Origin: Mycobacterium sp. ACS1612
GTDB lineage: Bacteria > Actinomycetota > Actinomycetes > Mycobacteriales > Mycobacteriaceae
NCBI RefSeq assembly: GCF_001667505.1
Contig: NZ_LZHZ01000004.1
Coordinates: 214,957-278,956 of the forward strand
DNA length: 64,000 nt
Direction: 5' to 3'
Shown here in pieces: positions 16,695-26,355 of this stretch. Each line of letters starts with the position of its first letter. Position 1 is the first letter of the stretch. The position numbers were made by a program, and so were the translations under genes. The notes beneath the pieces were generated by a model. That model had not been told where the DNA came from, did no database searches, and saw nothing but the letters and a program-made list of their open reading frames with translations.

Positions 16695-17726
16695 TCATCC
16701 CCCGGGTGCATGGGCTGGCCATTTCGCCGTGCTGTCGCGGCCTTGTGAAAGCGACTCGTACAACTCTAGATGCCGGTCGATCATCGTCTCGACCGCATAC
16801 TGCTGCTTGACGTCGCGTGCCCGGGCCTGCGTCTTGGCCATGTAGCCCGAGTAGTCGGAGATCAACTTCAGTATCGCGGACGCAAGCGCCGCATCGTCTC
16901 CAGGCGGAACCAGCACGCCGGCGTCCTGAACCTGCTCAGGGATACCCCCTACGGCGCTCGCCACTACAGGCTTGTGTGCGAGCAGCGACTCCGTGACCAC
17001 GCTCGGCAGTGACTCGGTGAGACTCGGAAGGAGCAGCATGTCGGCGAGGCGGTACTCCTCGATCATGCCGGCGGCGTCCCGGCTGCCGACGAACGTCACA
17101 ATGTCATTGATCGACAACTGCTGGGCGAGCGTCTGCAGCTGCAGAAGCTGCTCGGAGTTGTGGTACACGATCCGGAGGACGACAGAGATTTCCGGCCGGA
17201 TCATCGCCAGCGCACGGAACAACACATCGAGAGCTTTAAGCGGGATGAGCTGGCCCACGAAGAGCAGCCGCCATGGCCCCTCCTGCCGCGTGAGGACCGG
17301 CGACGGTAGATCGGCTGGTACGTCAATCCCATTCCGGATCACTACAACGCGGCCCCGGACCCGAGGGCGCAGGCGATCGGCCTCCTGATGCGACAACGCC
17401 ACGCAGGCGTCCGCGGCCCGTTCTACGAGCCAGAGCGCGGCGGCCTGCTTGGCCGACAAGGTCCTCTGCTCGCCATGCCTGGTGAAGACGACCGGCGTGG
17501 GACGGACGGCCCGGCAGATGGCGAGTCCCGGCACGCTCTTCGCCAGGTGGTGTACGTGCACGACGTCGATCCCCCTCAGCGAGTGGCTCCAGCTGTGCGG
17601 TGCCACCACGACATCAACACCCCGCCTACGGAGCCCTGCCTCGAGCGTCATCTCCGGCGTCGGATTGATACTGCGCCGGTACTCCTCGTCACGCGCGAAG
17701 ACGCCACCGACGATCAGGACTCTCAC
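16695..17726 (-). CDS. Family 4 glycosyltransferase
   Basis: A 343-residue GT-B enzyme. The C-terminal half has RLLFVGQLIPLKALDVLFRA, the loop LPSLTESLPSVVTESLLAHKPVVAS with the E-x7-E motif, and VLVPPGDDAALASAI. The N-terminal acceptor domain begins MRVLIVGGVFARDEEYRRS. GTG 17726 overlaps the TGA of the polymerase gene (GTGA), with AGAGG 7 nt before it. It probably adds an internal sugar of the repeat unit from a nucleotide sugar on the cytoplasmic face. Sugar and linkage are unknown. Confidence 0.9.
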   Translation of the reverse strand: MRVLIVGGVFARDEEYRRSINPTPEMTLEAGLRRRGVDVVVAPHSWSHSLRGIDVVHVHHLAKSVPGLAICRAVRPTPVVFTRHGEQRTLSAKQAAALWLVERAADACVALSHQEADRLRPRVRGRVVVIRNGIDVPADLPSPVLTRQEGPWRLLFVGQLIPLKALDVLFRALAMIRPEISVVLRIVYHNSEQLLQLQTLAQQLSINDIVTFVGSRDAAGMIEEYRLADMLLLPSLTESLPSVVTESLLAHKPVVASAVGGIPEQVQDAGVLVPPGDDAALASAILKLISDYSGYMAKTQARARDVKQQYAVETMIDRHLELYESLSQGRDSTAKWPAHAPGG

Positions 17727-19195
17727 GATCGAACCTCTTTAGCGCGGGAACCGGTCAGAGTGCTGGAACCAGCGAGAATTCGGGAACGGGCCAGATACGC
17801 GATAAAGAACATTGTGAAAACCGGCCAGAAGAAATAGACAATCATCTGCGCTTGGACCGAAATCGAGTTAACGGCGAGCAATGCCACCCATGTGCCGCAG
17901 TACGACCAGCTGTATGACGCCAGCGCATCGGGCGCCACTTCGACACGATCGTCAAACCTGCGCACGGCGAAGCCAAAGAGGAAGTAGCCGATGACGATCC
18001 CGGGGATGCCGAAGTTCCAATAGAGTTCCGGGCCAAATCCGAGGATCTGGTCGCTGATGTCAGGCTGGCCGTAGATCAGTTCGTTGTACGCGGTGTCCCC
18101 GCTGGCGTTCCGGAAGGGCTTTCCGAGCACTGGCACGGTATACATTGCGGATCCGACGATCGACTCGGTGTGCCGCGTTCCGGTCTGGTCCACCTCCTGA
18201 ACGACGGTGGCCCAGAACTGCGGGCCGTTTCCATAAACCTGCAAATCGTCAGTGAATGAGGCGCTTGGCCGGTCCAATCCGGCGGTTGCCGGGTTGATCG
18301 CCCCTCCCTGAGTGCCCGAATAGAAGGTCCGGTATTCCCCGAACATGAACCCGAGGACAGCGAGGATCGCCAGGAATCCCACGATGCGAGCAGGTGACTG
18401 CCGTCGCCTGAAGCAGCTATAGGCCGTGACGATGGCAAGTAGCGGAACGACCACGGTCCCGCGGTTGTAATGGTAGGTCGCCGATGCGCCGATGGCGACG
18501 ACGATGAGGCCCATCTCGAGAGGCTGCAGGCGTGCGCCGGGCCGTCGGCGGGTGATCTGCGCGGCCCACAGAGTTATCACGCCGTATGCCATAAACGGGC
18601 GCAAAAATTGCGATGCCGCGCTGCCCAGGGAGGCCGGGCCCACATCAAAGATGTCGCCCTTCCCGCTGAAGTAGGCGACGAATGCACCGACGGACGGAAA
18701 GGCCAGCACAAGCCCCATCGCGCCGAGCGCTATAAAGGAGACGGCAATCCCCGTAGTAAGCCCCGGTTCGAGCAGTAAGGGTCTTGGCGGCACGGGCTTC
18801 GTCCATGCAACGTAGCCGACCGCATAGCAGGCGTATGCCAACGCCTGCAACATCAGCGCGGTGTTGACGTACTGGTCTGCCGGGACGACGCCGAGCGTGC
18901 CGGGGAAGGGGCCGGAGAGCACGAGCAGCGTCGGGATGACCACGAGCTGGACGGCAAAGAGCATCCCGGCAACGTTGCCCGGCCCGAGGACACGGTCACG
19001 GTTCCAACGGACTCGCGGAACCAGCAGCTGAATGGCGAGGAACGTCGCGAGCGATGCGAGCACGGCCGGGTACCTGGCCGCGTAACCTCCCCGCTGCAGG
19101 GCCACCGCCCAGAGGACTGCCGCCACGCAAATGACCCCGACGGACGGTGCGACCCACGGGTGACGATGGACCTCCACGCTCTTCGCCGCGTTCAT
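17723..19195 (-). CDS. Wzy-like polysaccharide polymerase
   Basis: A 490-residue polytopic protein with about 11-12 membrane helices and a large external loop (about HYNRGTVVVPLLAIV to QFWATVVQEV), as in O-antigen/exopolysaccharide polymerases. Position is the strongest argument: it sits between the flippase and glycosyltransferases in a Wzx/Wzy locus. ATG 19195 overlaps the flippase stop by 4 bp, with GGAAGG 6 nt upstream; a much longer open frame extends upstream inside the flippase gene but is not coding. Wzy proteins are poorly conserved, so the call rests on topology and context. Confidence 0.78.
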   Translation of the reverse strand: MNAAKSVEVHRHPWVAPSVGVICVAAVLWAVALQRGGYAARYPAVLASLATFLAIQLLVPRVRWNRDRVLGPGNVAGMLFAVQLVVIPTLLVLSGPFPGTLGVVPADQYVNTALMLQALAYACYAVGYVAWTKPVPPRPLLLEPGLTTGIAVSFIALGAMGLVLAFPSVGAFVAYFSGKGDIFDVGPASLGSAASQFLRPFMAYGVITLWAAQITRRRPGARLQPLEMGLIVVAIGASATYHYNRGTVVVPLLAIVTAYSCFRRRQSPARIVGFLAILAVLGFMFGEYRTFYSGTQGGAINPATAGLDRPSASFTDDLQVYGNGPQFWATVVQEVDQTGTRHTESIVGSAMYTVPVLGKPFRNASGDTAYNELIYGQPDISDQILGFGPELYWNFGIPGIVIGYFLFGFAVRRFDDRVEVAPDALASYSWSYCGTWVALLAVNSISVQAQMIVYFFWPVFTMFFIAYLARSRILAGSSTLTGSRAKEVRS

Positions 19196-20520
19196 ACCTG
19201 TCCTTCCGCGGGTGACCGGGCAGCCAGTGCGATCGGCACCAGCACGAGGCAAGTCGTGACACAGGCAGCGAGATAGGCCCAGGCCAGGCCGATGCCGCCC
19301 AGCGGGGGTACCAGAGCGACCGCACTGGCAGCGAGGATGATCGCGAATGCGAGATCGCTCCACACCCAGAGAGCAAGCCGCCCTTCTGCCAGGGCACGGT
19401 CGCCGAGTACGTTGTTCAGCGCCACGGGCACCGTGGCGACGGCGAGTACGACAAGCACGCCCGACGCCAGGTAGTACTCCGGACCCTGCACGCCCATGAG
19501 CGGGCCGGCGAACGCGATGAGACCGAGGCACGTCGCCGTCGAGAACCCCAGCGTCAGCGCGCTATACCGGACGAACAGCGCCCGAGCGTCCATGCTGCGG
19601 CCCGTTGCCCGCAACCGGCCGAGCATCGGCAGCATGACCGAACCCATCGTCACCGGCACAAAAAGGGCAATGGAGTGCCACCGCATTGCCACGGCAAAGG
19701 TGCCGACCTGATGAAGACCGTCGGGTTGCCTGCTCAGCAGCACTTGCCCGAGCCACAGCGCCGGTTGCAGCGAAACGCTCGCGAGCAACGCCGGCAACAT
19801 GACTCGCAACAGCGCCCTGAGCTCGACTAGGAGCTCGGTGCGCCCATCACGGCCGGTTGAACGGGGACCGCGGGCAGACGTGACCAGCCAGAGTCCGAGC
19901 CCGCATGCGAGTGCCTCGGCCGCGGCCAGTGCCCAGAGCGCTGCCATGGCGCCGGATGTGCTGAGGAGAACGACGACCAGCAACACACCACATAGGGCTC
20001 CGTGAACGGCTCGGAACAGTCCGAGCGTTCGGAACCTCTCCAGCGCGGCTAACAGGCCAGCAAGGACCTCCGTCATCGGGGTGGTCAGTATGGAAATCGA
20101 CGCGACGGCCAGAAGCGGCGCGACGTCAGGCTGGTCCAGGATCCCGTTCGCAATCCACGCGCTACTCAGGACGCCGCCGGCCATCGTGAGGAGGCCGACG
20201 GATACGGTCATCGTGAGAGTGAGATATATCAACCGGTCGCGACGGACGGCATCGATCTCCCGCGCTTCGGCAACCAGCTTCTGGGCGGCGACGGGCAGCC
20301 CGAGGGCACTCACCGAGGTGACTACGAGCATGGTCGACAGCGCGAGCGACATGCCGCCGAACTGCTCGCTGCCCAAGAACCTGGCCGCGAGCAGCAACGC
20401 GCCGACGTTGGCGACACGGCCGACGAACGTGCCGACAAGCGCCCACCCTCCGCCCCGCAGCGCGGTGCGCATTGTCGTGTCGCGAAGCGGTCTGGTCAGG
20501 ACCGTCAAGGGTCGCGTCAC
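19192..20520 (-). CDS. Wzx-like lipid-linked oligosaccharide flippase
   Basis: A 442-residue MATE/MOP-superfamily protein with 12 or more helices. The first segment (ALRGGGWALVGTFVGRVANVGALLLAARFLGSEQFG) is typical of Wzx/RfbX proteins, as is the repeating six-helix pattern. It would carry the undecaprenyl-linked repeat unit across the membrane to the polymerase encoded next. GTG 20520 has GGAG 8 nt before it; an internal ATG at 20472 would also keep the first helix. Coupled to the polymerase by an ATGA overlap; the glycosyltransferase before it ends 22 bp away. Confidence 0.85.
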   Translation of the reverse strand: MTRPLTVLTRPLRDTTMRTALRGGGWALVGTFVGRVANVGALLLAARFLGSEQFGGMSLALSTMLVVTSVSALGLPVAAQKLVAEAREIDAVRRDRLIYLTLTMTVSVGLLTMAGGVLSSAWIANGILDQPDVAPLLAVASISILTTPMTEVLAGLLAALERFRTLGLFRAVHGALCGVLLVVVLLSTSGAMAALWALAAAEALACGLGLWLVTSARGPRSTGRDGRTELLVELRALLRVMLPALLASVSLQPALWLGQVLLSRQPDGLHQVGTFAVAMRWHSIALFVPVTMGSVMLPMLGRLRATGRSMDARALFVRYSALTLGFSTATCLGLIAFAGPLMGVQGPEYYLASGVLVVLAVATVPVALNNVLGDRALAEGRLALWVWSDLAFAIILAASAVALVPPLGGIGLAWAYLAACVTTCLVLVPIALAARSPAEGQV

Positions 20521-20542
20521 GCCGACCTCTCCGCGCCGATCA

Positions 20543-21673
20543 TCACTTCAGCACTTCGCGGTATAGCGTCTCGGCCCGGTCGGCGATGGCGGGCCACGTG
20601 AACTTGCTTGCCTCGCCCGGTGCGGCCGCGGCCAACCTCGCGAGAGCGGCGCGGTCGTCGCACAGCGCGATCAGTTCCTCGGCCAGATCCTCCGCATCGC
20701 CCGGCTGCACGAGGACGCCAGCCGAGGGCGGGACCACCTCAGGCAGCCCGCCGAGGTGGGAGCAAACGACAGGCGTCCCCGACGACAGCGCCTCTGCGGC
20801 AGCCATACCGAACATCTCGTCCTGGCGGGTCGGCATCGCGCAGATATCGAGAGAGCGAAACACGTCGGCGAGCTCGTCCTCGGGCACGGGACCAAGCCAG
20901 CGCCCGCCCACCTCCTCGATCTGTTCGGTCAGCGGTGTCGGTCGGGTTTGGCCGAAGAAGTCGGTCGGACCGGCCACCAGTAAGGCGGCGTCGGGATGCG
21001 CCTTCTTTACCCTCCGGAACGCGGCGGCGAGTGTGTCGGTTCCTTTCTGTTCGCACACCCGGCCGACGTATCCGATCACCAGTTGTCCATTCAGGTCGTA
21101 CCGCTGCCGAGCAGCTACGCGTCGCGAGTCGTCGGGGCTGAACTGCTCGTCGTTGACGCCGTTGGGAAGCACGCGGTAGTCGGCGAGCGGAAGGGACCAG
21201 AACTCGGCGGCTTCGCGTGCGCAGAAATCCGAGACCGGCATAAGCAGGTCGAACGATTTCAGCGCTCGCCGGTACGCCGCCTTCGCGACCCGGCGTTCAG
21301 AGCCTCGGTAGCGGAAGTAGTCGAATGTGAGGACCTTCGCCGCGGGAATTCCGGCGAGGCATAGGGCCGCCGTCGCGCTGTTGTGGACGTGGACAACGTC
21401 TGGGGCGAAATTCCTGATGCCGGAGCGGGCCCGCAGCAGCAACTCAATGTCGCGCAATGGGCGCGGGGTGCGGCAGGCGATGTCGAGAATCGGGATCACC
21501 CGCGCTGGCCCTTCGGAGCGGAGCTCGTCCCCGTCCGGGGCGAGGGACACGACCACGACATCGTCGCCGCGATGCAGCTGCGCTGCTGCCAGCTCGACCA
21601 TCCGCCGTTCGACCGCGCCACCGAAGGAGTACCCGACCGGCAACACGGCTGGTCCGATATGAGCGATTCTCAC
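20543..21673 (-). CDS. Family 4 glycosyltransferase
   Basis: A 376-residue GT-B enzyme: VIGYVGRVCEQKGTDTLAAAF, RWLGPVPEDELADVFRSLDI and the E-x7-E block DEMFGMAAAEALSSGTPVV. The N-terminus MRIAHIGPAVLPVGYSFGGAVERR keeps the Gly-rich acceptor loop of GT4 enzymes. GTG 21673 has GAGG 7 nt upstream. It follows the Wzz-kinase gene by 50 bp and precedes the flippase, so it belongs to the core operon. One of three GT4 enzymes of the locus; specificity is unknown. Confidence 0.9.
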   Translation of the reverse strand: MRIAHIGPAVLPVGYSFGGAVERRMVELAAAQLHRGDDVVVVSLAPDGDELRSEGPARVIPILDIACRTPRPLRDIELLLRARSGIRNFAPDVVHVHNSATAALCLAGIPAAKVLTFDYFRYRGSERRVAKAAYRRALKSFDLLMPVSDFCAREAAEFWSLPLADYRVLPNGVNDEQFSPDDSRRVAARQRYDLNGQLVIGYVGRVCEQKGTDTLAAAFRRVKKAHPDAALLVAGPTDFFGQTRPTPLTEQIEEVGGRWLGPVPEDELADVFRSLDICAMPTRQDEMFGMAAAEALSSGTPVVCSHLGGLPEVVPPSAGVLVQPGDAEDLAEELIALCDDRAALARLAAAAPGEASKFTWPAIADRAETLYREVLK

Positions 21674-21723
21674 CTAGTCACCTCTCGATCGACCAACGTC
21701 GCAAGGCTGCGCGCGGCATTCCG

Positions 21724-23250
21724 TCATTGATCCGAACCGTCCGGCCCTGCTTGGTCTACGAGCACCGGGTTCGCTGTCGTCATCTCTTCTCCCGAACTGG
21801 GTTTCGTGCTTTCCTCGGAGCGCTTCCTGCCAGGTGTAACGTCTGTTCGAGGCACTGAGCTTGGTTGCGACTGACGGGGATTCTGTGCTTGCTGAACCGA
21901 AGCCTGAGCGGCACGTGATCGTAAGTTTCGGTTTGGCTGTGGCCCCATAGAGAATGCGCAGCCAAGCACGCGCGCAGACACTGCACGCAAAGCAGCAAGG
22001 GCGTCCGTGACTTCTGAAGCAGGTGTCTCGCCGTGCCTCACCACGAGCAACGCAGCGTCGCAAGCACGAGCGAGCACGCTTGCGTCAGCGACCGGAAGCA
22101 GTGCAGGCGAGTCGACCACTATGACGTCGTATCGACTCTCGAGCTCGGTGAGGATCAGACCGATCGAACCCAGTAGCTCGCTCGGGTTGTCTGGTATCGG
22201 CCCGCTCGTGAGAACGTCGAACAGCCCGCCCCTCCACGACTCAATTGCATCGTGGGGCTGGCACTCGCCGAGAAGGACCGTGCTAAGGCCGGATGTCGGA
22301 TTTACCCCAAGGTAATTGCCGACGCCGGGCCGACGCAGGTCTGCGTCGATCAGAAGGACCCTGTCGCCCTCGAAGCCGAACGCGGCGGCGAGATTACACA
22401 CCAGGGATGTCTTGCCCTCCCCGACCACCGCGCTCGTCACGAGCAGGCTGGTGTATTTGCTACCTGTCCCGGCGGAACGAAGGTTGACCCGTAACTTCCG
22501 TACCGCCTCCGCGACGTGCCCGTGAGGTCGATCCGCAATGAGACTCGGAGTCCGCCGAGACGGCTTGTCGTCTGGAACAGTCCCGAGCAGCGGTAGACCT
22601 GCAAGCTCCTCCAATGCTTCCCGCGTGCGTAGCGATCTGTCCATTTTGCGCCGAATGAGGGCCACCGATAGGCCGAGGAAGGTGCCAATCACGGCACCCA
22701 CTAGGACGTCAACTTTGAGGTTGGGAGACGCTGGCGTTGTCGGCACCTTAGCGGGGGCGAGTATCCGTAACGTCGTAATGGTGTCGGCGGCGTTACCGCG
22801 AGGGCGCTCCAGGTCTGAAACTAGGTTGGCGGTCTTCGCGGCGAGGGTATCGGCCAACATCGCGGCGCGTTGAGCGGACGGATCGGCAACCTTCACGATC
22901 AACGTCGGGTCTCCCGCGCTGGACTGAACGGTGATCGCGCTGGGCGCAATTCGGCCGCAACCGTTTCGGCAGGCGTCGGTCGTGTCGTTCGCGACCTCGT
23001 CCAGCACACGGTCGCTGACTATTAGTTGGGCATACGCGCGGGCCTTCTGCTCAGAGAGCAGGGCTCCGTTGTACGCCTGCCCGGGCTCGCCGGCACCTTG
23101 AAGCGCTGCGAAATACAGCGTAGTGGTTGCGACGTAGGACGGGACGCTAGTCATCGCGATCAATTGACCGACGAGCATGCCAAGGAGCAGCCCGGCAGCG
23201 ATCCACCATTTCCCGTCGCGCAGAAGCTGTTGGTACTCATGCAGAGACAA
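21724..23250 (-). CDS. Wzz chain-length regulator fused to a BY-kinase-like ATPase
   Basis: The 508-residue protein joins a Wzz domain (helix 1 near residues 15-33, external part, helix 2 near 180-200) to a cytoplasmic ATPase with Walker A (AVVGEGKTS, 275-282), Walker A' (LLIDADLRRP, 299-308) and Walker B (VIVVDSP, 376-382). Such proteins set chain length and control polymer export with Wzy. The C-terminal tail (about 435-508) is Pro/Ser/Gln-rich and has no tyrosine, so the usual tyrosine cluster for autophosphorylation is missing. TTG 23250 is chosen because GGAAAGGGG lies just upstream and the same position is GTG in the truncated duplicate at 11798. Confidence 0.9.
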   Translation of the reverse strand: MSLHEYQQLLRDGKWWIAAGLLLGMLVGQLIAMTSVPSYVATTTLYFAALQGAGEPGQAYNGALLSEQKARAYAQLIVSDRVLDEVANDTTDACRNGCGRIAPSAITVQSSAGDPTLIVKVADPSAQRAAMLADTLAAKTANLVSDLERPRGNAADTITTLRILAPAKVPTTPASPNLKVDVLVGAVIGTFLGLSVALIRRKMDRSLRTREALEELAGLPLLGTVPDDKPSRRTPSLIADRPHGHVAEAVRKLRVNLRSAGTGSKYTSLLVTSAVVGEGKTSLVCNLAAAFGFEGDRVLLIDADLRRPGVGNYLGVNPTSGLSTVLLGECQPHDAIESWRGGLFDVLTSGPIPDNPSELLGSIGLILTELESRYDVIVVDSPALLPVADASVLARACDAALLVVRHGETPASEVTDALAALRAVSARVLGCAFSMGPQPNRNLRSRAAQASVQQAQNPRQSQPSSVPRTDVTPGRKRSEESTKPSSGEEMTTANPVLVDQAGPDGSDQ

Positions 23251-23338
23251 GAGGTCCCCTTTCCATCCGCGCAGACACAGTCGCCTGCAACCACACCGGC
23301 GTGTACAGCGATGACAAGACAATTAGCCGTAGGCGGCG
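23251..23338 (-). promoter_or_regulatory. Conserved leader of wzz
   Basis: The 88 bp before the TTG start align with the leader of the wzz remnant (11715-11797), from CGCCGCCTACGGCTAAT through CGCTGTACACG to GGAAAGGGG. It lies in the 151-bp gap after the ATP-grasp gene and probably holds the promoter or an RNA control element for the downstream polymerisation genes. Confidence 0.6.
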
Positions 23339-23401
23339 CAAGACGTGGCATACGTCCGCGACGCTCAGGCGCCTTTCCTCGATTTCCCGCCCGCTCATTG
23401 G

Positions 23402-24451
23402 TCAGACCCGCATTCTTCGATCGAGGTCGGCGACACGACCCACGCCATGGCGCAGCATGCTGTCTTCGCGCGAGGCCATGACGTTTGGTTCAAGCTCAAA
23501 ACAGCGCGGCTCGGGTGCCTCTCCGCGTGCCCACGCAACCAATGCGGCCGGATAATCGGCGCCCGCGAGATGCGAAAAGGGATAACCGCCGCCGAGCCGC
23601 GGATTCAAGTCCAGTACGTATACGCCGGACCCTGACGCGAAGACGTCGCAGTCAAGCAACCCGATGTGGCCGAGCCCCTCACCGATCGCGCGCCCGATGC
23701 GGTTGAAGCGTTCATTGTGGATCGTGATCGCCTGGTCCGTCTGGCCAGCGCGCATCCGGAGCTTCCTCTTGGCGAAGGTGCACACATGGTTGCCTTGCAG
23801 ATCGTTGATGACATCGAGCCCATACTCGATTCCCTCCAAGCGCTGCTGAATGAGGATGCAGCGCGACGAATCCGTGGAGCTTGCCCCTCCGAGAAATGAG
23901 CGCGCGATCTGCTTCTGCGCCAGCCAATACGATAATTTCAGCTCTTCCGCATCCTCCGGGAAGTAAACGCCGATGGAACTGACTCCCCAGCGTGGCTTTA
24001 CCACGAGCGGGAACGAAACTTCGCCATTCAGCAGCGCGGCCTGGCACTCGTCGAGCGAGGTAAAGGTCAATGGATGCAAGAGACCCGCGCGGATCACGAA
24101 ATCGGCAGCTCGCAACTTGTCGTAGCAGGTTGCTACGACGTTGGGAGAGGAGACGACCGGGGTCGTTCCGAGACTGAGGAAGTGGGCGCGTTGCGCGGCC
24201 AGCTTCGGCAACTCGGGCTCCAGTGCGGGCACCAGCAAATCGATGTGTGCGGCCTCGCAGATACTCAGCAGAGCGACGATGTAGCCGTCGTCGTTGACGG
24301 GCGGCACGACGAACGCCTCGTCGGCGTCCTGAATAGCCGGCGCGTCCGCGCTCGAATCGCAGACGGCGACCGATCCCGTTGCTCCAACGGCCTCCTGAAA
24401 GGCGCGTACAACCTGCCCGCGGCGGCCGGCGCAAGTGAGGAGAATCCTCAT
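23402..24451 (-). CDS. ATP-grasp enzyme (carbamoyl-phosphate-synthase-like)
   Basis: A 349-residue ATP-grasp protein: N-terminal Rossmann-like part (MRILLTCAGRRGQVVRAF), central KPRWGVSSIGV loop and GIEYGLDVINDLQG, and the metal/ATP segment GLLDCDVFASGSGVYVLDLNPRLGGGYPF. It resembles PylC/CarB-type ligases often found in exopolysaccharide loci. The expected reaction is ATP-dependent joining of a carboxylate to an amine, for example an amino acid to an amino sugar. That would fit the FemAB-like proteins and the deacetylase nearby, but no substrate is shown. ATG 24451 has GGAG upstream. Confidence 0.8.
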   Translation of the reverse strand: MRILLTCAGRRGQVVRAFQEAVGATGSVAVCDSSADAPAIQDADEAFVVPPVNDDGYIVALLSICEAAHIDLLVPALEPELPKLAAQRAHFLSLGTTPVVSSPNVVATCYDKLRAADFVIRAGLLHPLTFTSLDECQAALLNGEVSFPLVVKPRWGVSSIGVYFPEDAEELKLSYWLAQKQIARSFLGGASSTDSSRCILIQQRLEGIEYGLDVINDLQGNHVCTFAKRKLRMRAGQTDQAITIHNERFNRIGRAIGEGLGHIGLLDCDVFASGSGVYVLDLNPRLGGGYPFSHLAGADYPAALVAWARGEAPEPRCFELEPNVMASREDSMLRHGVGRVADLDRRMRV

Positions 24452-24563
24452 GGGTCGTCGCTCCGGCGCCAATAGATGCAAACTGCACCCTCGATGCACG
24501 GCAGGGACGCCCGCTCCCAGCTGCGTGCCTCGCCTTTCGAGACGACGAAACCCCGCGGGCGGC

Positions 24564-25205
24564 TCATGTTCGGACCCCGTGTCTCCGTATTTCGGAGGTC
24601 AGTCCGAGGTCGTCAAATTCTTCGAACGCACGATGCGCAGGGTGATCAAAAGGATCGGTTAGCGTCCTGAGGAGTATGCGGAGATCAAGTCGGAACGACC
24701 ATTCATCGATATAGCGCACATCGAGGTCTAGTTTCGCCGAGTACGGCAAAGACATACGCCCGCTGACCTGTGCCAGACCGGTGATTCCGGGGCGGACATC
24801 GTGGCGACGGGCGTGATGGCGCGAGTATTTGTCGAGGTACTCCGCTAGCAGGGGGCGCGGGCCGACGAGGCTCATTCGTCCGGTGAGGACATTGACGAGC
24901 TGCGGTAGTTCATCAAGGCTCGTCTTGCGCAGTACGCGTCCAATGCGGGTCGTTCGCACGTCGTCGGTGGTCCATGGGTTCTCACCCGGTAACGGTGGGC
25001 GCATCGTTCGAAACTTGTACATCGTGAAGATTTGTTCGTGCCGTCCCGGCCGTTGCTGACGGAAAATCACGGGAGAACCGGACGTGCACCGAATCAGCAG
25101 CGCAATAACCGCGAACACGGGCGAGAGCAAGAGCAGAAGTGCGGACGACGCCAACAGGTCGAAACCTCGCTTCAGCTGTGAGCCCGGAGCGCAGTCAGGA
25201 GACAT
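24564..25205 (-). CDS. Initiating sugar-phosphate transferase (undecaprenyl-phosphate)
   Basis: A short bacterial sugar transferase (213 residues): one N-terminal hydrophobic hairpin ([23 protein letters not shown]), then [43 protein letters not shown] and [17 protein letters not shown], the PglC/WbaP catalytic core. It moves a sugar-1-phosphate from a UDP-sugar to undecaprenyl phosphate and so starts the repeat unit. With the dehydratase and aminotransferase next door the first sugar may be a diamino-trideoxyhexose. ATG 25205 has AGGAG upstream; it overlaps the aminotransferase gene by 11 bp. Confidence 0.92.
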   Translation of the reverse strand: MSPDCAPGSQLKRGFDLLASSALLLLLSPVFAVIALLIRCTSGSPVIFRQQRPGRHEQIFTMYKFRTMRPPLPGENPWTTDDVRTTRIGRVLRKTSLDELPQLVNVLTGRMSLVGPRPLLAEYLDKYSRHHARRHDVRPGITGLAQVSGRMSLPYSAKLDLDVRYIDEWSFRLDLRILLRTLTDPFDHPAHRAFEEFDDLGLTSEIRRHGVRT

Positions 25206-26355
25206 GATTCGACGCTCCTGGGGTAAAAGAGGCGGAAAGGAACGACCGAATGAGCGCGTGTACTCGGTCGACCTGGGCCTGTGTCAGCGAAGACCCGCTC
25301 GGCAAGGCGAGCCCCGTTGCGAACAATCGATCGGCGTTGCCGCGCAGGAATGCGCGGGCGCCGGCGAACACCGGCTGTTGGTGCATCGGCTTCCAGAGCG
25401 GGCGACTTTCAATATCGGCAAGATCTAACACGGCCGCGAGCTCGGCCGGCTTCCATTGAGCGACTACCGGGTCGACGAGAATCGCGGTGAGCCAACAGTT
25501 GTCCTCAGATGCGTGGCCGCTCTGGAAAATCGTCACGCCCTCGGCATTTGCGAAAAGCTCGCCGTAGCCTTGCCGCAACCTCCGCCGTCGCGCGAGCATC
25601 TCGTCGAGCCGTTCCAGTTGCGCGAGCCCAAGTGCGGCTAGGACGTTGCTCAATCGATAGTTGTAGCCGATTTCCGTGTGTTCGTAGTGCCGAGCCGGTT
25701 GCCTGGCCTGGGTGCTGAGATACCTAACGCGCTGGGCGAATCGCTCGTCGTCGGTCAGTAGCGCACCTCCACCGCTGGTGGAGATCACCTTGTTGCCATT
25801 GAAACTCAGGATTGCGGCAGCGCCGAATGAGCCGGCGGGACGACCGGCGTGGCCGGCTCCGAGAGCTTCTGCGGCGTCCGAAAGCAGTGGCACACCGGCA
25901 CTTTGACATATGGCCTCAATCTGGCTGTAGTCCGCACAGTGTCCGAACAAGTCGACGGCGATGACGGCCGCGATGGGTACCCTTTGGCGCTGCAGCGAGA
26001 GCACCGCTTCGTTCAGGAGATTCGGATCCACGTTGCCGGAGTCCTGGTCACAATCGACGAAAACTGGTGCTGCACCGGTATAGACGACGGAGTATGCCGT
26101 GGCGGCGAACGTCATCGTCGGCACGATCACCACTTTCCCCGGCCCGGCACCGAGCTCGAGCAACGCAAGATGCAGTGCCGCGGTGCCGGAACTCAGCGCG
26201 ACCGCGAAACGCCGAGCGCATCGATCGGCCAGCGCCCCTTCGAACGCGTCGACCATCGGTCCGAGCGGTGCAACCCAGCCGGAACGCAATGCGGCCAAGC
26301 ACATTTCCTCTTCTCGCTTCCCAACATCGGGCGCGGACAGGTAGATTCGGCTCAT
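25195..26355 (-). CDS. DegT/DnrJ/EryC1 sugar aminotransferase
   Basis: A 386-residue PLP enzyme of the sugar-aminotransferase family. The PLP lysine is K189 in SFNGNKVIST, the ring-stacking aspartate D160 in LLSDAAEALGA, and the N-terminus (RIYLSAPDVGKREEE) matches PglE/WbpE-like enzymes. It should aminate the 4-keto sugar made by the dehydratase, with glutamate as donor. ATG 26355 overlaps the dehydratase stop by 1 bp (TGATG), so the two genes are coupled. Confidence 0.93.
   Translation of the reverse strand: MSRIYLSAPDVGKREEEMCLAALRSGWVAPLGPMVDAFEGALADRCARRFAVALSSGTAALHLALLELGAGPGKVVIVPTMTFAATAYSVVYTGAAPVFVDCDQDSGNVDPNLLNEAVLSLQRQRVPIAAVIAVDLFGHCADYSQIEAICQSAGVPLLSDAAEALGAGHAGRPAGSFGAAAILSFNGNKVISTSGGGALLTDDERFAQRVRYLSTQARQPARHYEHTEIGYNYRLSNVLAALGLAQLERLDEMLARRRRLRQGYGELFANAEGVTIFQSGHASEDNCWLTAILVDPVVAQWKPAELAAVLDLADIESRPLWKPMHQQPVFAGARAFLRGNADRLFATGLALPSGSSLTQAQVDRVHALIRSFLSASFTPGASNHVS

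Noticed and set aside
17723..19531. A 602-codon frame extending the polymerase into the flippase gene
   Set aside because: ATG 19195 with a good ribosome-binding site and 4-bp overlap is the natural start; the extension has no helices or family match.
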